Below are positions 37,491 through 45,543 of a stretch of DNA of 55,015 nt, one piece after another (within the stretch, counting starts at the first letter, position 1; each line of letters begins with the position of its first letter). Source of the stretch: JBJHAX01 sp050480705 (GTDB lineage Bacteria; Actinomycetota; Nitriliruptoria; Nitriliruptorales; Nitriliruptoraceae); the NCBI GenBank assembly GCA_050480705.1, contig JBJHAX010000013.1, positions 1-55,015 on the forward strand, given 5' to 3'. The position numbers were made by a program, and so were the translations under genes. The notes beneath the pieces are model-generated. The model searched no databases, was not told the DNA's origin, and worked only from the letters and a program-made list of their open reading frames with translations.

Positions 37491-37534
37491 GAACCGCTCC
37501 TCATTGCCGACATTCGTGGAACTACATGCGCGTC

Positions 37535-37563
37535 ATTCTGACGTGTCGGCAACGCAGGGTCAA
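37535..37563 (-). promoter_or_regulatory. Promoter of whiB2 with repeated GTGATC elements upstream
   Basis: On the minus strand TTGACC (37563-37558) and CAGAAT (37540-37535) are 17 bases apart, an excellent primary-sigma promoter about 40 bases before the whiB2 start. Just upstream of the -35 element are the palindrome GTGATCAC (37567-37574) and GTGATCGC (37583-37590), 16 bases apart, which could bind an activator or repressor. Confidence 0.7.
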
Positions 37564-37640
37564 GCGGTGATCACTAGATGTTGTGATCGCATGGCATGGT
37601 GTGCCGCTAGAACTGGGGTGGACGGGCGCGAAACCGGCCG

Positions 37641-38246
37641 TCACGCCAGCTCTTCGAGTGCGCCGCGCAGTCGTAGCAACCCGTCACGCAGGCGGGATTT
37701 CGCGGTGCCCTCGGGGATGCCGAGCACCTCGGCAACGTCGCGATAGGTGTGACCGGCGAAGTAGGCGAGATCGATCGCTTCACGCTGCCGTTCGGTGAGC
37801 GACGCGAGCGCCTCACGCACCTGCCAGTGCTCGAGGCGCCGCTCGACCTCTTCGACGACGACGTCGGTGGGTGGCGCGTCGTCGCGACGCGCCACCCGGT
37901 CATTGCGGTCCCTGCTCGCCTGCTCGCTGCGGACGCGGTCCACCGCACGGCGGCGGGCGAGCGTCGAGACCCAGCCGCGCCACCCGCCACGCGAGGGGTC
38001 GAACGTCGACGCTTTGCGCCAGATCTCGAGCATGACCTCCTGCGCGACCTCTTCCGACAATGACGCATCCCGCAGCACACCGCGCACCGTGGCAAGCACA
38101 TGCGGGGTGACGAGCCGGTAGACGGCGTCGTAGGCCGAGCGATCGCCTGCTGCAATCCGCACGAGCAACGCATCGACGCTGTCGGGGTCGGCAGCGCGCC
38201 CATTGGCCGTAGCGGCAACAGAGGAAGCGAGGGTGGTGGACGACAT
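37641..38246 (-). CDS. ECF sigma factor (SigK-like)
   Basis: A 201-residue group IV sigma factor with a 25-residue Ser/Ala-rich N-terminus. Region 2: YDAVYRLVTPHVLATVRGVLRDASLSEEVAQEVMLEIWRKASTFDPSRGGWRGWVSTLARRRAVDRVR; region 4: LTERQREAIDLAYFAGHTYRDVAEVLGIPEGTAKSRLRDGLLRLR. The pattern recalls SigK/ECF19 proteins. No anti-sigma gene follows: the next gene on this strand is whiB2, 150 bases away, so control must come from elsewhere or from its own promoter. It lies between fbiC and whiB2, where mycobacteria have no such gene as recalled. Confidence 0.92.
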   Translation of the reverse strand: MSSTTLASSVAATANGRAADPDSVDALLVRIAAGDRSAYDAVYRLVTPHVLATVRGVLRDASLSEEVAQEVMLEIWRKASTFDPSRGGWRGWVSTLARRRAVDRVRSEQASRDRNDRVARRDDAPPTDVVVEEVERRLEHWQVREALASLTERQREAIDLAYFAGHTYRDVAEVLGIPEGTAKSRLRDGLLRLRGALEELA

Positions 38247-38275
38247 CGGAGATCCATTCGAAGGTCGAGGACCCC

Positions 38276-38304
38276 ATGATGCCGAGCTGTAGAGGTATTG
38301 TCAA
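38276..38304 (-). promoter_or_regulatory. Candidate promoter of the ECF sigma gene
   Basis: On the minus strand TTGACA (38304-38299) is followed after 17 bases by CATCAT (38281-38276), about 30 bases before the ATG. It lies in a local A/T-rich stretch directly after the fbiC stop. The perfect -35 element suggests recognition by the primary sigma factor, not autoregulation by an ECF-type AAC motif. Confidence 0.6.
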
Positions 38305-38328
38305 GTTTTTGTTTAGGTTCTATCGAGC

Positions 38329-40956
38329 TTAGGTGACGGTTCCGGTGCCGTCGGTTGCCATGAGCGCCGTGGCGTGTTCCACGGAGTCGTCGACGGGGGC
38401 GTAGGTGGTCGTGCGCTGACGGGCTGGTCGACCCACCCGCGCCGCTGCCGCCTCGAGCGACTCAGCCGTCTGCCGCACACCGTGCTGACTGCCGGCCATT
38501 CTCGAGATCGTCTCCTCCATCAACGTTCCTCCGAGGTCGTCCGCGCCTTCGCACAGCAGCTGCCCCGCACGTTCCAGGCCGATCTTGACCCACGAGACCT
38601 GGACGTGGTCGATGGCGCCCTGCAGCAGCAGCCGCGCGACCGCGTGCACGCGCCGGTCCTCCTCCCAGGTCGATCCCGCACGCGCGACGCCAGCGAGATA
38701 GATGGGTGCGAGCTGATGGACGAACGGGAGCGGGACGAACTCGGTGAAGCCTCCGGTGCGTTCCTGGATCTCGCGCAGCAGCTTGAGATGCGCCACCCAG
38801 TGGCGCGGCTCGTCGACGTGTCCGTACATCATCGTCGACGACGACGGCAGTCCCACAGCGTGCGCGGCCTCAATGACCTCGATCCACTGCGCGGCGGGAA
38901 GCTTGCCCTTCGTCAGCACCCAGCGGACCTCGTCGTCGAGGATCTCGGCCGCGGTCCCGGGGATCGATCCGAGGCCGCGTCGGTGCGCCTCCTCCAGCCA
39001 CGTGCGCACGTCGATACCAAGGCGCGTCGCGCCGTTGACGACCTCCATCGGGCTGAAGGCATGGATGTGGATCTCGGGAACACGGGACGTGACCGCGTCG
39101 AGCACATCGAAGTAGTAGTCGCCCGGCAGGTCGGGATGGATCCCGCCCTGCATGCACACCTCCGTCGCGCCCAGATGCCACGCCTCTTCGACACGGTCGG
39201 CGATCTGTTCCAACGAGAGCGTGTACGCGTCCGGATCGTCGCGCCGTTGGGCGAACGCGCAGAAACGGCATCCGGTGTAACAGACGTTGGTGAAGTTCAG
39301 ATTCCGGTTGACGACGTAGGTGACGACGTCACCGACCTGCTCCCGGCGGATCTCGTCGGCGGCGCGCCCGAGCGCGTCGAGTTCGACGCCAGTCGTGTCG
39401 AACAGCGCGAGCGCATCGGCGTCGTCGAGCACCTCGCCACGCTGGGCGCGCGCCAGAAGTGCCGCGACCGATCGACGCAGCCTCGATCGTGCCGGGGCCT
39501 CGGGGCGCGGGGCGTTCGCTGACACGACCCCGTCGGCGATCAGGTCCAGGTCGCCGTACACCGACCGGTGCATCGCGTCGGTGGCGCGGGCCGAGCGGGC
39601 GTTGCGGCCATCGGCTGCCGAACCGCCTGCCTCGTCGCCGTCCACGACGGCGTTCATCGCGGCACTCATCGTGTGCTCGACGACGTCGGGATCCTGCCAG
39701 GGAACCGGTTCGGGACGCACGTTCGTGTCCGCGAGACCCTCGTCATCAGCGAGTGCGGCGACGGCACCACGCATCCTGCCCGCCAGCCACGGGTCCGGTT
39801 CACGGACGTACTCGGGGTAGACGCACAGGCGCTCGGTGAGCACGAAGCCGTTCTCATGCGACGTCGCCGCGAGCTCGTCGAGGCCGGGCCACGGCGCCTC
39901 CGGGTTGACGTGGTCCGGCGTGACCGGCGACACGCCGCCCCAGTCGTCGATGCCTGCCTGCAGGATCCGCCCGTACACGCCCGGCGAGAGGTTCGGAGGT
40001 GCCTGCAGGTGGACGGCCGGACCAAGCACGACCCGCGCCGTGGCGACGGCTGCGAGCAGTTCGTCGAGGTCGGGCTCGGGGTGGTCACGCATCGCCGTGC
40101 CGGGCTTCGCTCGGAAATTCTGGACGATGACCTCCTGTAGGTGCCCGTAGCGGCGATGTGCACCGCGCAGCGCGAGCAGCGTGTCGGCGCGCTCGAGCAT
40201 GGTCTCGCCGATGCCGATCAGCAGGCCCGAAGTGAACGGGATCGACAATCTGCCGGCGTCCTCGATGGTGCGCAGGCGGACCTCCGGGTCCTTGTCAGGT
40301 GCGCCCGCATGAGCCTGGCCGCGTTCGAGGAGTCGCCTCGAGGTGCTCTCGAGCATGATCCCCATCGACGGTGCGACCTGCTTGAGCGTGGCGAGTTCCT
40401 GCCACGACATCACGCCCGGGTTGAGATGCGGCAGCATCCCGGTGTGTTCGATGACCTGGATCGCGACGGCGCGCAGATACTCGAGCGTGGAGTCGTACCC
40501 GCGGGCAGCCAGCCACTCCCGTGCGGCCGGGTAGCGGTCCTCCGGGCGGTCGCCGAGGGTGAACAGCACCTCACGGCAACCGGCGGTGCGCCCCGCCTCG
40601 GCGATCTCGAGAACCCGTTCGGGCGACAGGAACGCCGGCAGCTCCTTGCGTGGAGCCTGCGCGAAGGTGCAGTAGCCGCAACGGTCACGGCACAGGTGCG
40701 TGAGCGGGACGAAGACCTTGCGGGAGTAGGTCACCCGGCGCCGCCCGTCGGCGTCGAGGCCGACGCCGCCGGGCTGGTACCACGGTGCCGCGTCGCGCAC
40801 GCGCCCCGCGATACCGACCAACCGGTCGAGGTCGCCGCCACGGGCGAGCAGCAGCGCGGCGATCTCGTCACGGGTCAGCGTGCGCCCGTCCTGAGCACGG
40901 CGCAGCGCCCGCGGCAACCGGCGCTGCATGCTCGCAGCGGTGCCGTCGGCGTCCAC
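38329..40956 (-). CDS. fbiC: FO synthase, CofG-CofH fusion
   Basis: Makes the deazaflavin FO of coenzyme F420 from tyrosine and a ribityl-uracil. The 875-residue protein fuses two radical-SAM enzymes: the CofG half with C89-x3-C93-x2-C96 (CRDRCGYC) and the CofH half with C559-x3-C563-x2-C566 (CYTGCRFC), joined by a linker near 480-510. Start GTG at 40956 is fixed by GGGAGA about six bases upstream; the longer open frame upstream is antisense to cofD and not coding. It diverges from cofD-fbiB across 106 bases. In mycobacteria fbiC is unlinked to fbiAB as recalled, so this clustering is notable. Confidence 0.97.
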   Translation of the reverse strand: MDADGTAASMQRRLPRALRRAQDGRTLTRDEIAALLLARGGDLDRLVGIAGRVRDAAPWYQPGGVGLDADGRRRVTYSRKVFVPLTHLCRDRCGYCTFAQAPRKELPAFLSPERVLEIAEAGRTAGCREVLFTLGDRPEDRYPAAREWLAARGYDSTLEYLRAVAIQVIEHTGMLPHLNPGVMSWQELATLKQVAPSMGIMLESTSRRLLERGQAHAGAPDKDPEVRLRTIEDAGRLSIPFTSGLLIGIGETMLERADTLLALRGAHRRYGHLQEVIVQNFRAKPGTAMRDHPEPDLDELLAAVATARVVLGPAVHLQAPPNLSPGVYGRILQAGIDDWGGVSPVTPDHVNPEAPWPGLDELAATSHENGFVLTERLCVYPEYVREPDPWLAGRMRGAVAALADDEGLADTNVRPEPVPWQDPDVVEHTMSAAMNAVVDGDEAGGSAADGRNARSARATDAMHRSVYGDLDLIADGVVSANAPRPEAPARSRLRRSVAALLARAQRGEVLDDADALALFDTTGVELDALGRAADEIRREQVGDVVTYVVNRNLNFTNVCYTGCRFCAFAQRRDDPDAYTLSLEQIADRVEEAWHLGATEVCMQGGIHPDLPGDYYFDVLDAVTSRVPEIHIHAFSPMEVVNGATRLGIDVRTWLEEAHRRGLGSIPGTAAEILDDEVRWVLTKGKLPAAQWIEVIEAAHAVGLPSSSTMMYGHVDEPRHWVAHLKLLREIQERTGGFTEFVPLPFVHQLAPIYLAGVARAGSTWEEDRRVHAVARLLLQGAIDHVQVSWVKIGLERAGQLLCEGADDLGGTLMEETISRMAGSQHGVRQTAESLEAAAARVGRPARQRTTTYAPVDDSVEHATALMATDGTGTVT

Positions 40957-40992
40957 TAGGTTCTCCCTGTCGGCTGAGGCCGCACGGTAGCG

Positions 40993-41030
40993 GCAACCCC
41001 TGCAAGCCCTGAGCCGTCGCAGGGGATTGC
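40993..41030. promoter_or_regulatory. Inverted repeat in the fbiC-cofD divergent promoter region
   Basis: GCAACCCCTGC at 40993-41003 and GCAGGGGATTGC at 41019-41030 pair over 11 bases with one bulged A, separated by 15 bases. The element sits in the middle of the 106-base spacer between fbiC and cofD, so a single dimeric regulator bound here could control all three F420 genes. No strong -35/-10 pair was seen beside it. Confidence 0.6.
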
Positions 41031-41062
41031 CTGCGACGATTCTCGACGATGACGAGGCGCGC

Positions 41063-42001
41063 ATGTTCGTGGTGCTCTGCGGCGGGGTGGGAGGTGCACG
41101 TTTCCTGCGCGGGCTCGTCGCCGAGGTCGGCCCGGAGCGGGTCACCGCCATCGTCAACGTCGCCGACGACCTCGAACGCGTCGGCCTGCGGATCTGCCCC
41201 GACCTCGACACGGTTGTGTACTGGCTCGCCGGTGTGGTCCATCCCGAGCAGCAGTGGGGCCGCGACGACGAACGCTTCGTCGTCGCCGAGGAACTCGAAC
41301 GATTCGGACACGAGCGCTGGTTCACCCTCGGAGACCGGGACATCGCGCTGCACCTGCACCGCACCGCACTGCTGCGCGACGGCACGGGACTTGCCGAGGC
41401 GACACGGCAGATCGCTTCAGCGTTCGGCGTCGACGTCCGCGTGCTGCCGGCCACCGACTCGCGGATCGAGACGCGCGTGACGACCGCCGACGGACGTGAT
41501 CTCGCCTTCCAGGAATACTGGGTGCGTGAACGCGCCGCACCGCACGTCGCCGACGTCCGCGTCGACGGCGCGAGCGGGGCACGTCCCGCTCCCGGCGTCG
41601 TCGAGGCGATCGCCGCGGCCGAGACGCTGCTCATCGCCCCGTCGAACCCGGTGGTGTCCATCGCTCCGATTCTCGCGGTCGACGGCATTCGTGAGGCGGT
41701 CGACGCGTCGCCGGCGCCAGTCGTCGGCGTATCGCCGATCGTGGGCGGAGCAGTGGTGCGCGGCATGGCTGACCGGCTGCTGCCGGCAATGGGTGCCGAG
41801 GTCTCGGCCAGCGGTGTCGCACATTTCTACGGTGATCTGCTCGACGGCTGGATCGTCGACGCGGTCGACGTCGCCGCCGTCGCGGAGGTCGACGCCAGCG
41901 GCGTCGCCTGCCGGTCCACCGACACGCTGATGGATGAGCTGGCGGTCGCACGCGCACTGGCACGCACCTGCCTCGACCTCGCCGACGAGCTACGCCGATG
42001 A
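41063..42001 (+). CDS. fbiA: Phosphoenolpyruvyl/2-phospholactate transferase for F420 (CofD/FbiA)
   Basis: Transfers a phospholactyl-type or phosphoenolpyruvyl group from its guanylyl carrier to FO, giving F420-0 or dehydro-F420-0. A 312-residue protein starting MFVVLCGGVGGARF; the nucleotide-binding GGVGGARF is at 7-14, NVADDLERVGLRICPDLDTVVYWLAG binds FO, and APSNPVVSIAPILA is a further CofD hallmark. The ATG at 41063 is the homologous start; an in-frame upstream start exists. The stop overlaps fbiB as ATGA. The guanylyltransferase CofC/FbiD is not in the window. Confidence 0.96.
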   Translation: MFVVLCGGVGGARFLRGLVAEVGPERVTAIVNVADDLERVGLRICPDLDTVVYWLAGVVHPEQQWGRDDERFVVAEELERFGHERWFTLGDRDIALHLHRTALLRDGTGLAEATRQIASAFGVDVRVLPATDSRIETRVTTADGRDLAFQEYWVRERAAPHVADVRVDGASGARPAPGVVEAIAAAETLLIAPSNPVVSIAPILAVDGIREAVDASPAPVVGVSPIVGGAVVRGMADRLLPAMGAEVSASGVAHFYGDLLDGWIVDAVDVAAVAEVDASGVACRSTDTLMDELAVARALARTCLDLADELRR

Positions 42002-43329
42002 ACCCGGCAGGCGGCACCGCTGATGGCGTCACGATCATCCCGCTGCCGACGCAGCGACGGTTCGCCGACGGCGACGACCTGGCCGCGGCTCTTCTCGACG
42101 CCGCAGAGGCGGCAGGAATCTCACTGCGTGACGGCGACATCGTGTGTGTCGCTTCGAAGGTCGTCGCGCTCGTCGAAGGGCGCACCGTCGCCCTCGACGG
42201 CGATCCAGCGACTGCCCGCCGTGCACTGGCCAGGCAGCAGGCCGCCGCGATCGTGGCGGACGACGAACGGGTCCTGGTGACACGGACGCACCACGGTTTC
42301 GTGGTCGCCAACGCCGGGATCGACACCTCCAACGTCGGAGTGGCGACCGCGCTGCTGCTGCCCGACGATGCGGACGCCTCCGCGGCCTCACTGCGCGACA
42401 CGCTGCGCGAGAGGACCTCGCGACGTGTCGGCGTCGTCGTCACCGACACGTTCGGCCGTCCGTGGCGGCTCGGCCAGACCGACGTCGCTATCGGCATCGC
42501 CGGCGCGCCCGCGCTGCGCGACGAACGTGGCGGTCACGATCTCGACGGGACAGCACTGGAGGTGACCCTCGCGGCGGTCGGTGACGAGATCGCCGGCGCC
42601 GCCGATCTGGTGCGTGCGAAGGCCAGCGCCGCCCCATTCGTCCTCGTCCGCGGAATCGACGGCGCAACACCGGGCACGGCACGCGATCTGGTCCGCCCGG
42701 CGCACGAGGATCTGTTCGCCCATGGCGGCGCCACCGCGGTCGAGACCGCAGTCGCAGCGCGCCGCACGATCCGCCATTTCACCGACCGCGCCGTTCCCGA
42801 ACATGCGCTGCACGCCGCGGTCCGCGCCGCGGCGACCGCGCCGGCGCCGCACCACACCCGGCCGTGGCGGTTCGTGCGCCTCCAGCAGACGACCAGGCGG
42901 CGGCTGCTCGACGCGATGGCAGCCGACTGGCACGCCGACCTCGCCTCAGACGGCGCCGACGACGCCACGATCCGCCGGAGGATCGAGCGCAGCGACGCGG
43001 TGCTGCGCACCGCGCCCGAGCTGCTGGTCCCGTTCGTCGTCCTCGACGGACAGCACCACTACGACGACGAGCGCCGCAGCACCGCCGAACGCGACCTGTT
43101 CCTGCTCAGCGGGGGCGCGGCGATCCAGAACGCCCAGGTCGTGCTCGCAGGCCACGGTCTGGGGGCGGCGTGGATGTCATCGACAGCGTTCTGCGCACCG
43201 ACGGTCCGTTCGGTGCTCCAGCTCGACGACTCCTGGCAACCGCTCGGCATGCTCGCGGTCGGCTGGCCGGCGACATCGCCGCCGCCTCGCGGGCCGGGCG
43301 ACGTCACGGACCTGTTGATCGAAGGTTAG
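41998..43329 (+). CDS. fbiB: F420-0:gamma-glutamyl ligase fused to nitroreductase-like domain (FbiB)
   Basis: Adds glutamate residues to F420-0; the C-terminal domain reduces dehydro-F420-0 with FMN in characterised mycobacterial FbiB. The 443 residues comprise a CofE domain (about 10-245: GDIVCVASKVVALVEGR, VTDTFGRPWRLGQTDVAIGIAG, ADLVRAKASAAPFVLVRG) and a nitroreductase domain (about 250-440: VAARRTIRHFTDR, APAPHHTRPWRF, SGGAAIQNAQVVLAGHGLGAAW). The fusion supports the actinobacterial route in which FbiA uses phosphoenolpyruvate. It is translationally coupled to fbiA. Confidence 0.95.
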   Translation: MNPAGGTADGVTIIPLPTQRRFADGDDLAAALLDAAEAAGISLRDGDIVCVASKVVALVEGRTVALDGDPATARRALARQQAAAIVADDERVLVTRTHHGFVVANAGIDTSNVGVATALLLPDDADASAASLRDTLRERTSRRVGVVVTDTFGRPWRLGQTDVAIGIAGAPALRDERGGHDLDGTALEVTLAAVGDEIAGAADLVRAKASAAPFVLVRGIDGATPGTARDLVRPAHEDLFAHGGATAVETAVAARRTIRHFTDRAVPEHALHAAVRAAATAPAPHHTRPWRFVRLQQTTRRRLLDAMAADWHADLASDGADDATIRRRIERSDAVLRTAPELLVPFVVLDGQHHYDDERRSTAERDLFLLSGGAAIQNAQVVLAGHGLGAAWMSSTAFCAPTVRSVLQLDDSWQPLGMLAVGWPATSPPPRGPGDVTDLLIEG

Positions 43330-43466
43330 AACGGCACCACCCGCCGAGCCCCAGGGCACGGGCGGCGGCGTCGCAGCGGCCGATACCCTCCACGCGCGGC
43401 GGGGTTTCTTCGATGCCTGCTGCCGCAAGTCGCATGCGCTCCGACGTCGACGAGGAATGAACTGCC

Positions 43467-44336
43467 GTGGCCGAGAAGGAACACCTCACCAACAAGGAAC
43501 GGCGCGCGCTCGCACGCGAGGAGCGCAAACGCAAGGAGGAGGAGGCCGCGAAGCGCCGCAAGCGCAACCAGGTCCGCAACGGCCTGGTGACGTTCGTGAT
43601 CGTCGGGGTCATCGCAGCGGTGGTCCTGCAGGCCTTCCTCGGCGGCGCCGAAACCATCGACGACACGATCCTGCTCGCTTCGGATGAGGTCGCGGCGGCG
43701 TACGACGAAGCCGGATGCGAAATCCTGGCTGTGCGCGACCCGCTGCCCGACCGCTACCACTTCGAGGCCAGCCAGGCGCCACACCCGTCGACGATCTACC
43801 CCGAGATCCGCCCGACACACTCGGGCCCGCACACCACCGGAGTGCATCCGGTCACGGCGAGTGCGAGCAGCCAGATCAGCGAAGTCTCGACCACGCACAA
43901 CCTCGAGCACGGGTCGATCATCGTGTGGTGGGACCCCGAGCAGATCGACCGCTCCACCGCCTCCGACATCGGCACGTGGGCCGAGACGCTCAACGCAAAC
44001 GGATTCCGCAGCGACGTGGGAGGCGTGGGCATCATCACCGCGCCGTACGAGGATCCCGGCATCAGCTCGGGTCGCGCGATCGCGCTGCGCGCCTGGGGCA
44101 CCGCCGTCGACTGCGACGAATGGAACGACACCGCCGGGATGGGATTCGTGCTCGAACACTTCGGGATGCACGGCATCGGCCCGGAGCGAAACCTGGCTCC
44201 GTTCCCCTCCCACGTACTCGACTGGGCGGACCGCGACGCCACCGAGCCATCCGACGACGACGCCCCGATCGGCGAGATGGATCAGGAGGACGTCGAGGAA
44301 CTCAGCGACGAGGAGCTCGCCGACCTCGACGGCTGA
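43467..44336 (+). CDS. DUF3105 membrane-anchored protein
   Basis: A 289-residue protein. The first 36 residues are a highly charged Lys/Arg/Glu helix (KERRALAREERKRKEEEAAKRRKR), followed by one membrane segment (39-57) and an extracytoplasmic DUF3105 domain with RYHFEASQAPHPSTIYPEIRPTHSGPH, THNLEHGSIIVWW and the C-terminal GWGT-like RAWGTAVDCDEWN. The last 40 residues are acidic. The family occurs widely in actinobacteria, sometimes beside copper or membrane-protein genes, but has no proven role. Start GTG at 43467 with GAGGAA about ten bases upstream. Confidence 0.85.
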   Translation: MAEKEHLTNKERRALAREERKRKEEEAAKRRKRNQVRNGLVTFVIVGVIAAVVLQAFLGGAETIDDTILLASDEVAAAYDEAGCEILAVRDPLPDRYHFEASQAPHPSTIYPEIRPTHSGPHTTGVHPVTASASSQISEVSTTHNLEHGSIIVWWDPEQIDRSTASDIGTWAETLNANGFRSDVGGVGIITAPYEDPGISSGRAIALRAWGTAVDCDEWNDTAGMGFVLEHFGMHGIGPERNLAPFPSHVLDWADRDATEPSDDDAPIGEMDQEDVEELSDEELADLDG

Positions 44337-44412
44337 GCACCCGGTCACGTCGCGGAATCACCGGGACCCACTGCCGACGCCCCGACAGATGGGCGCCGCA
44401 CGTCCCCACGCC

Positions 44413-45543
44413 TCATCCGCGGCGCGCAATCCAGGCGCTGGCGGCAACGCCGAAGTGACGACGCCAGGGGAACGGCTCCACCCACGCATCGACGACCTCC
44501 CGGGCCGAGACACGTGCGCGATCATCCAGCCGGCGCCGGCGCGTCACCGCACCCGGCAACCGCCGAACGATCCGGGCAAGCGCACCGATCGCGGCCAGCG
44601 GCCTGGTGAGCCCGAGCGCGACCCACATCAGCAGGTGTGCCGCGACCACACCGGGAAGCGCGCCGACGAATCGCACCGCGTCGTCGCACGTGACGGTCAC
44701 GAGCACCCGGTTGCTCGCGTTGAGACATTCGACGCGCGTCGTGCGTCGCCGCGTCGCACCACGCCTGGCGTGCACCGCCACCGCGCCCGGTTCATACCAG
44801 GCGCGCCAGCCCAGCCGACGGGCCCGCCAGTCGAGTTCGACGTCCTCGTGGTAGGCGAAGAGCTCCTCGCTGAGCACCTCGGCCCAGCGGCCCTGTCGTC
44901 GCCACGCGACGTCGTCGAGCATTGCCCGACGGTGGATCGCAAGAGCGCCGGAGACACCGAAGACCTCCCCACCGGCATCGTCGAGGTCGTCGCTGCGCTC
45001 GCCCTCGCCCCGATTGAGCACGACCCGCGTGGACGTCAGGACGTGCCCCGTCGAGTCGACAGATGCTGACCGCGCGTGCTCGCGCAGCAGCCTTGGCTGC
45101 ACGCTGCCCCGCAGCGGATCCTGCTCCAGCGCCGCGACGGCACGCGAGAGCAGATCGGGGCTCGCGACCACATCGGTGTTGGAGAACACGACGATCCCGG
45201 CGTCGGTGAGCGCCATCGCATCGTTGATCGCGCCCGCATAGCCCCGGTTGCGTGGGCTGATCACAACCCGCAGGTCGCGCCGGCGTGGCTGTGTTGCGCG
45301 TTCACGCAACAGTTCAGCTGATCCGTCCGTGCTGGCGTTGTCGACGACGATGACCTCGAGCCGTCGGTCGATGTCCTGCGCGTCGTAGGCGTCGAGGCAC
45401 CCGGTGAGGGCGTCGACATCGTCGTGGCTGACCACGATCACGGCGACGTCGCCCGCCGTGGCAGCCACCGGCAGGTCAGCCGGCACGGTGGTGGCCGCCC
45501 CTGGGACGCCCACGCGTGCCGCATGGCCCGCTCCGTCAGCCAC
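44413..45543 (-). CDS. GT2 glycosyltransferase of the surface-polymer locus
   Basis: A 376-residue family 2 glycosyltransferase: IVVSHDDVDALTGCLDAY, VVDNASTDGSAELL, RGYAGAINDAMAL, FSNTDVVASPDLL, and FAYHEDVELDWRARRLGW, the pattern of rhamnosyltransferases such as WbbL. A hydrophobic stretch near 300-330 (LPGVVAAHLLMWVALGLTRPLAAIGAL) may attach it to the membrane. GTG at 45543 is chosen because it overlaps the wzt stop in GTGGCTGA; ATG at 45570 is the alternative. It is the last gene of the polymer locus and converges on DUF3105. Confidence 0.88.
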   Translation of the reverse strand: MADGAGHAARVGVPGAATTVPADLPVAATAGDVAVIVVSHDDVDALTGCLDAYDAQDIDRRLEVIVVDNASTDGSAELLRERATQPRRRDLRVVISPRNRGYAGAINDAMALTDAGIVVFSNTDVVASPDLLSRAVAALEQDPLRGSVQPRLLREHARSASVDSTGHVLTSTRVVLNRGEGERSDDLDDAGGEVFGVSGALAIHRRAMLDDVAWRRQGRWAEVLSEELFAYHEDVELDWRARRLGWRAWYEPGAVAVHARRGATRRRTTRVECLNASNRVLVTVTCDDAVRFVGALPGVVAAHLLMWVALGLTRPLAAIGALARIVRRLPGAVTRRRRLDDRARVSAREVVDAWVEPFPWRRHFGVAASAWIARRG

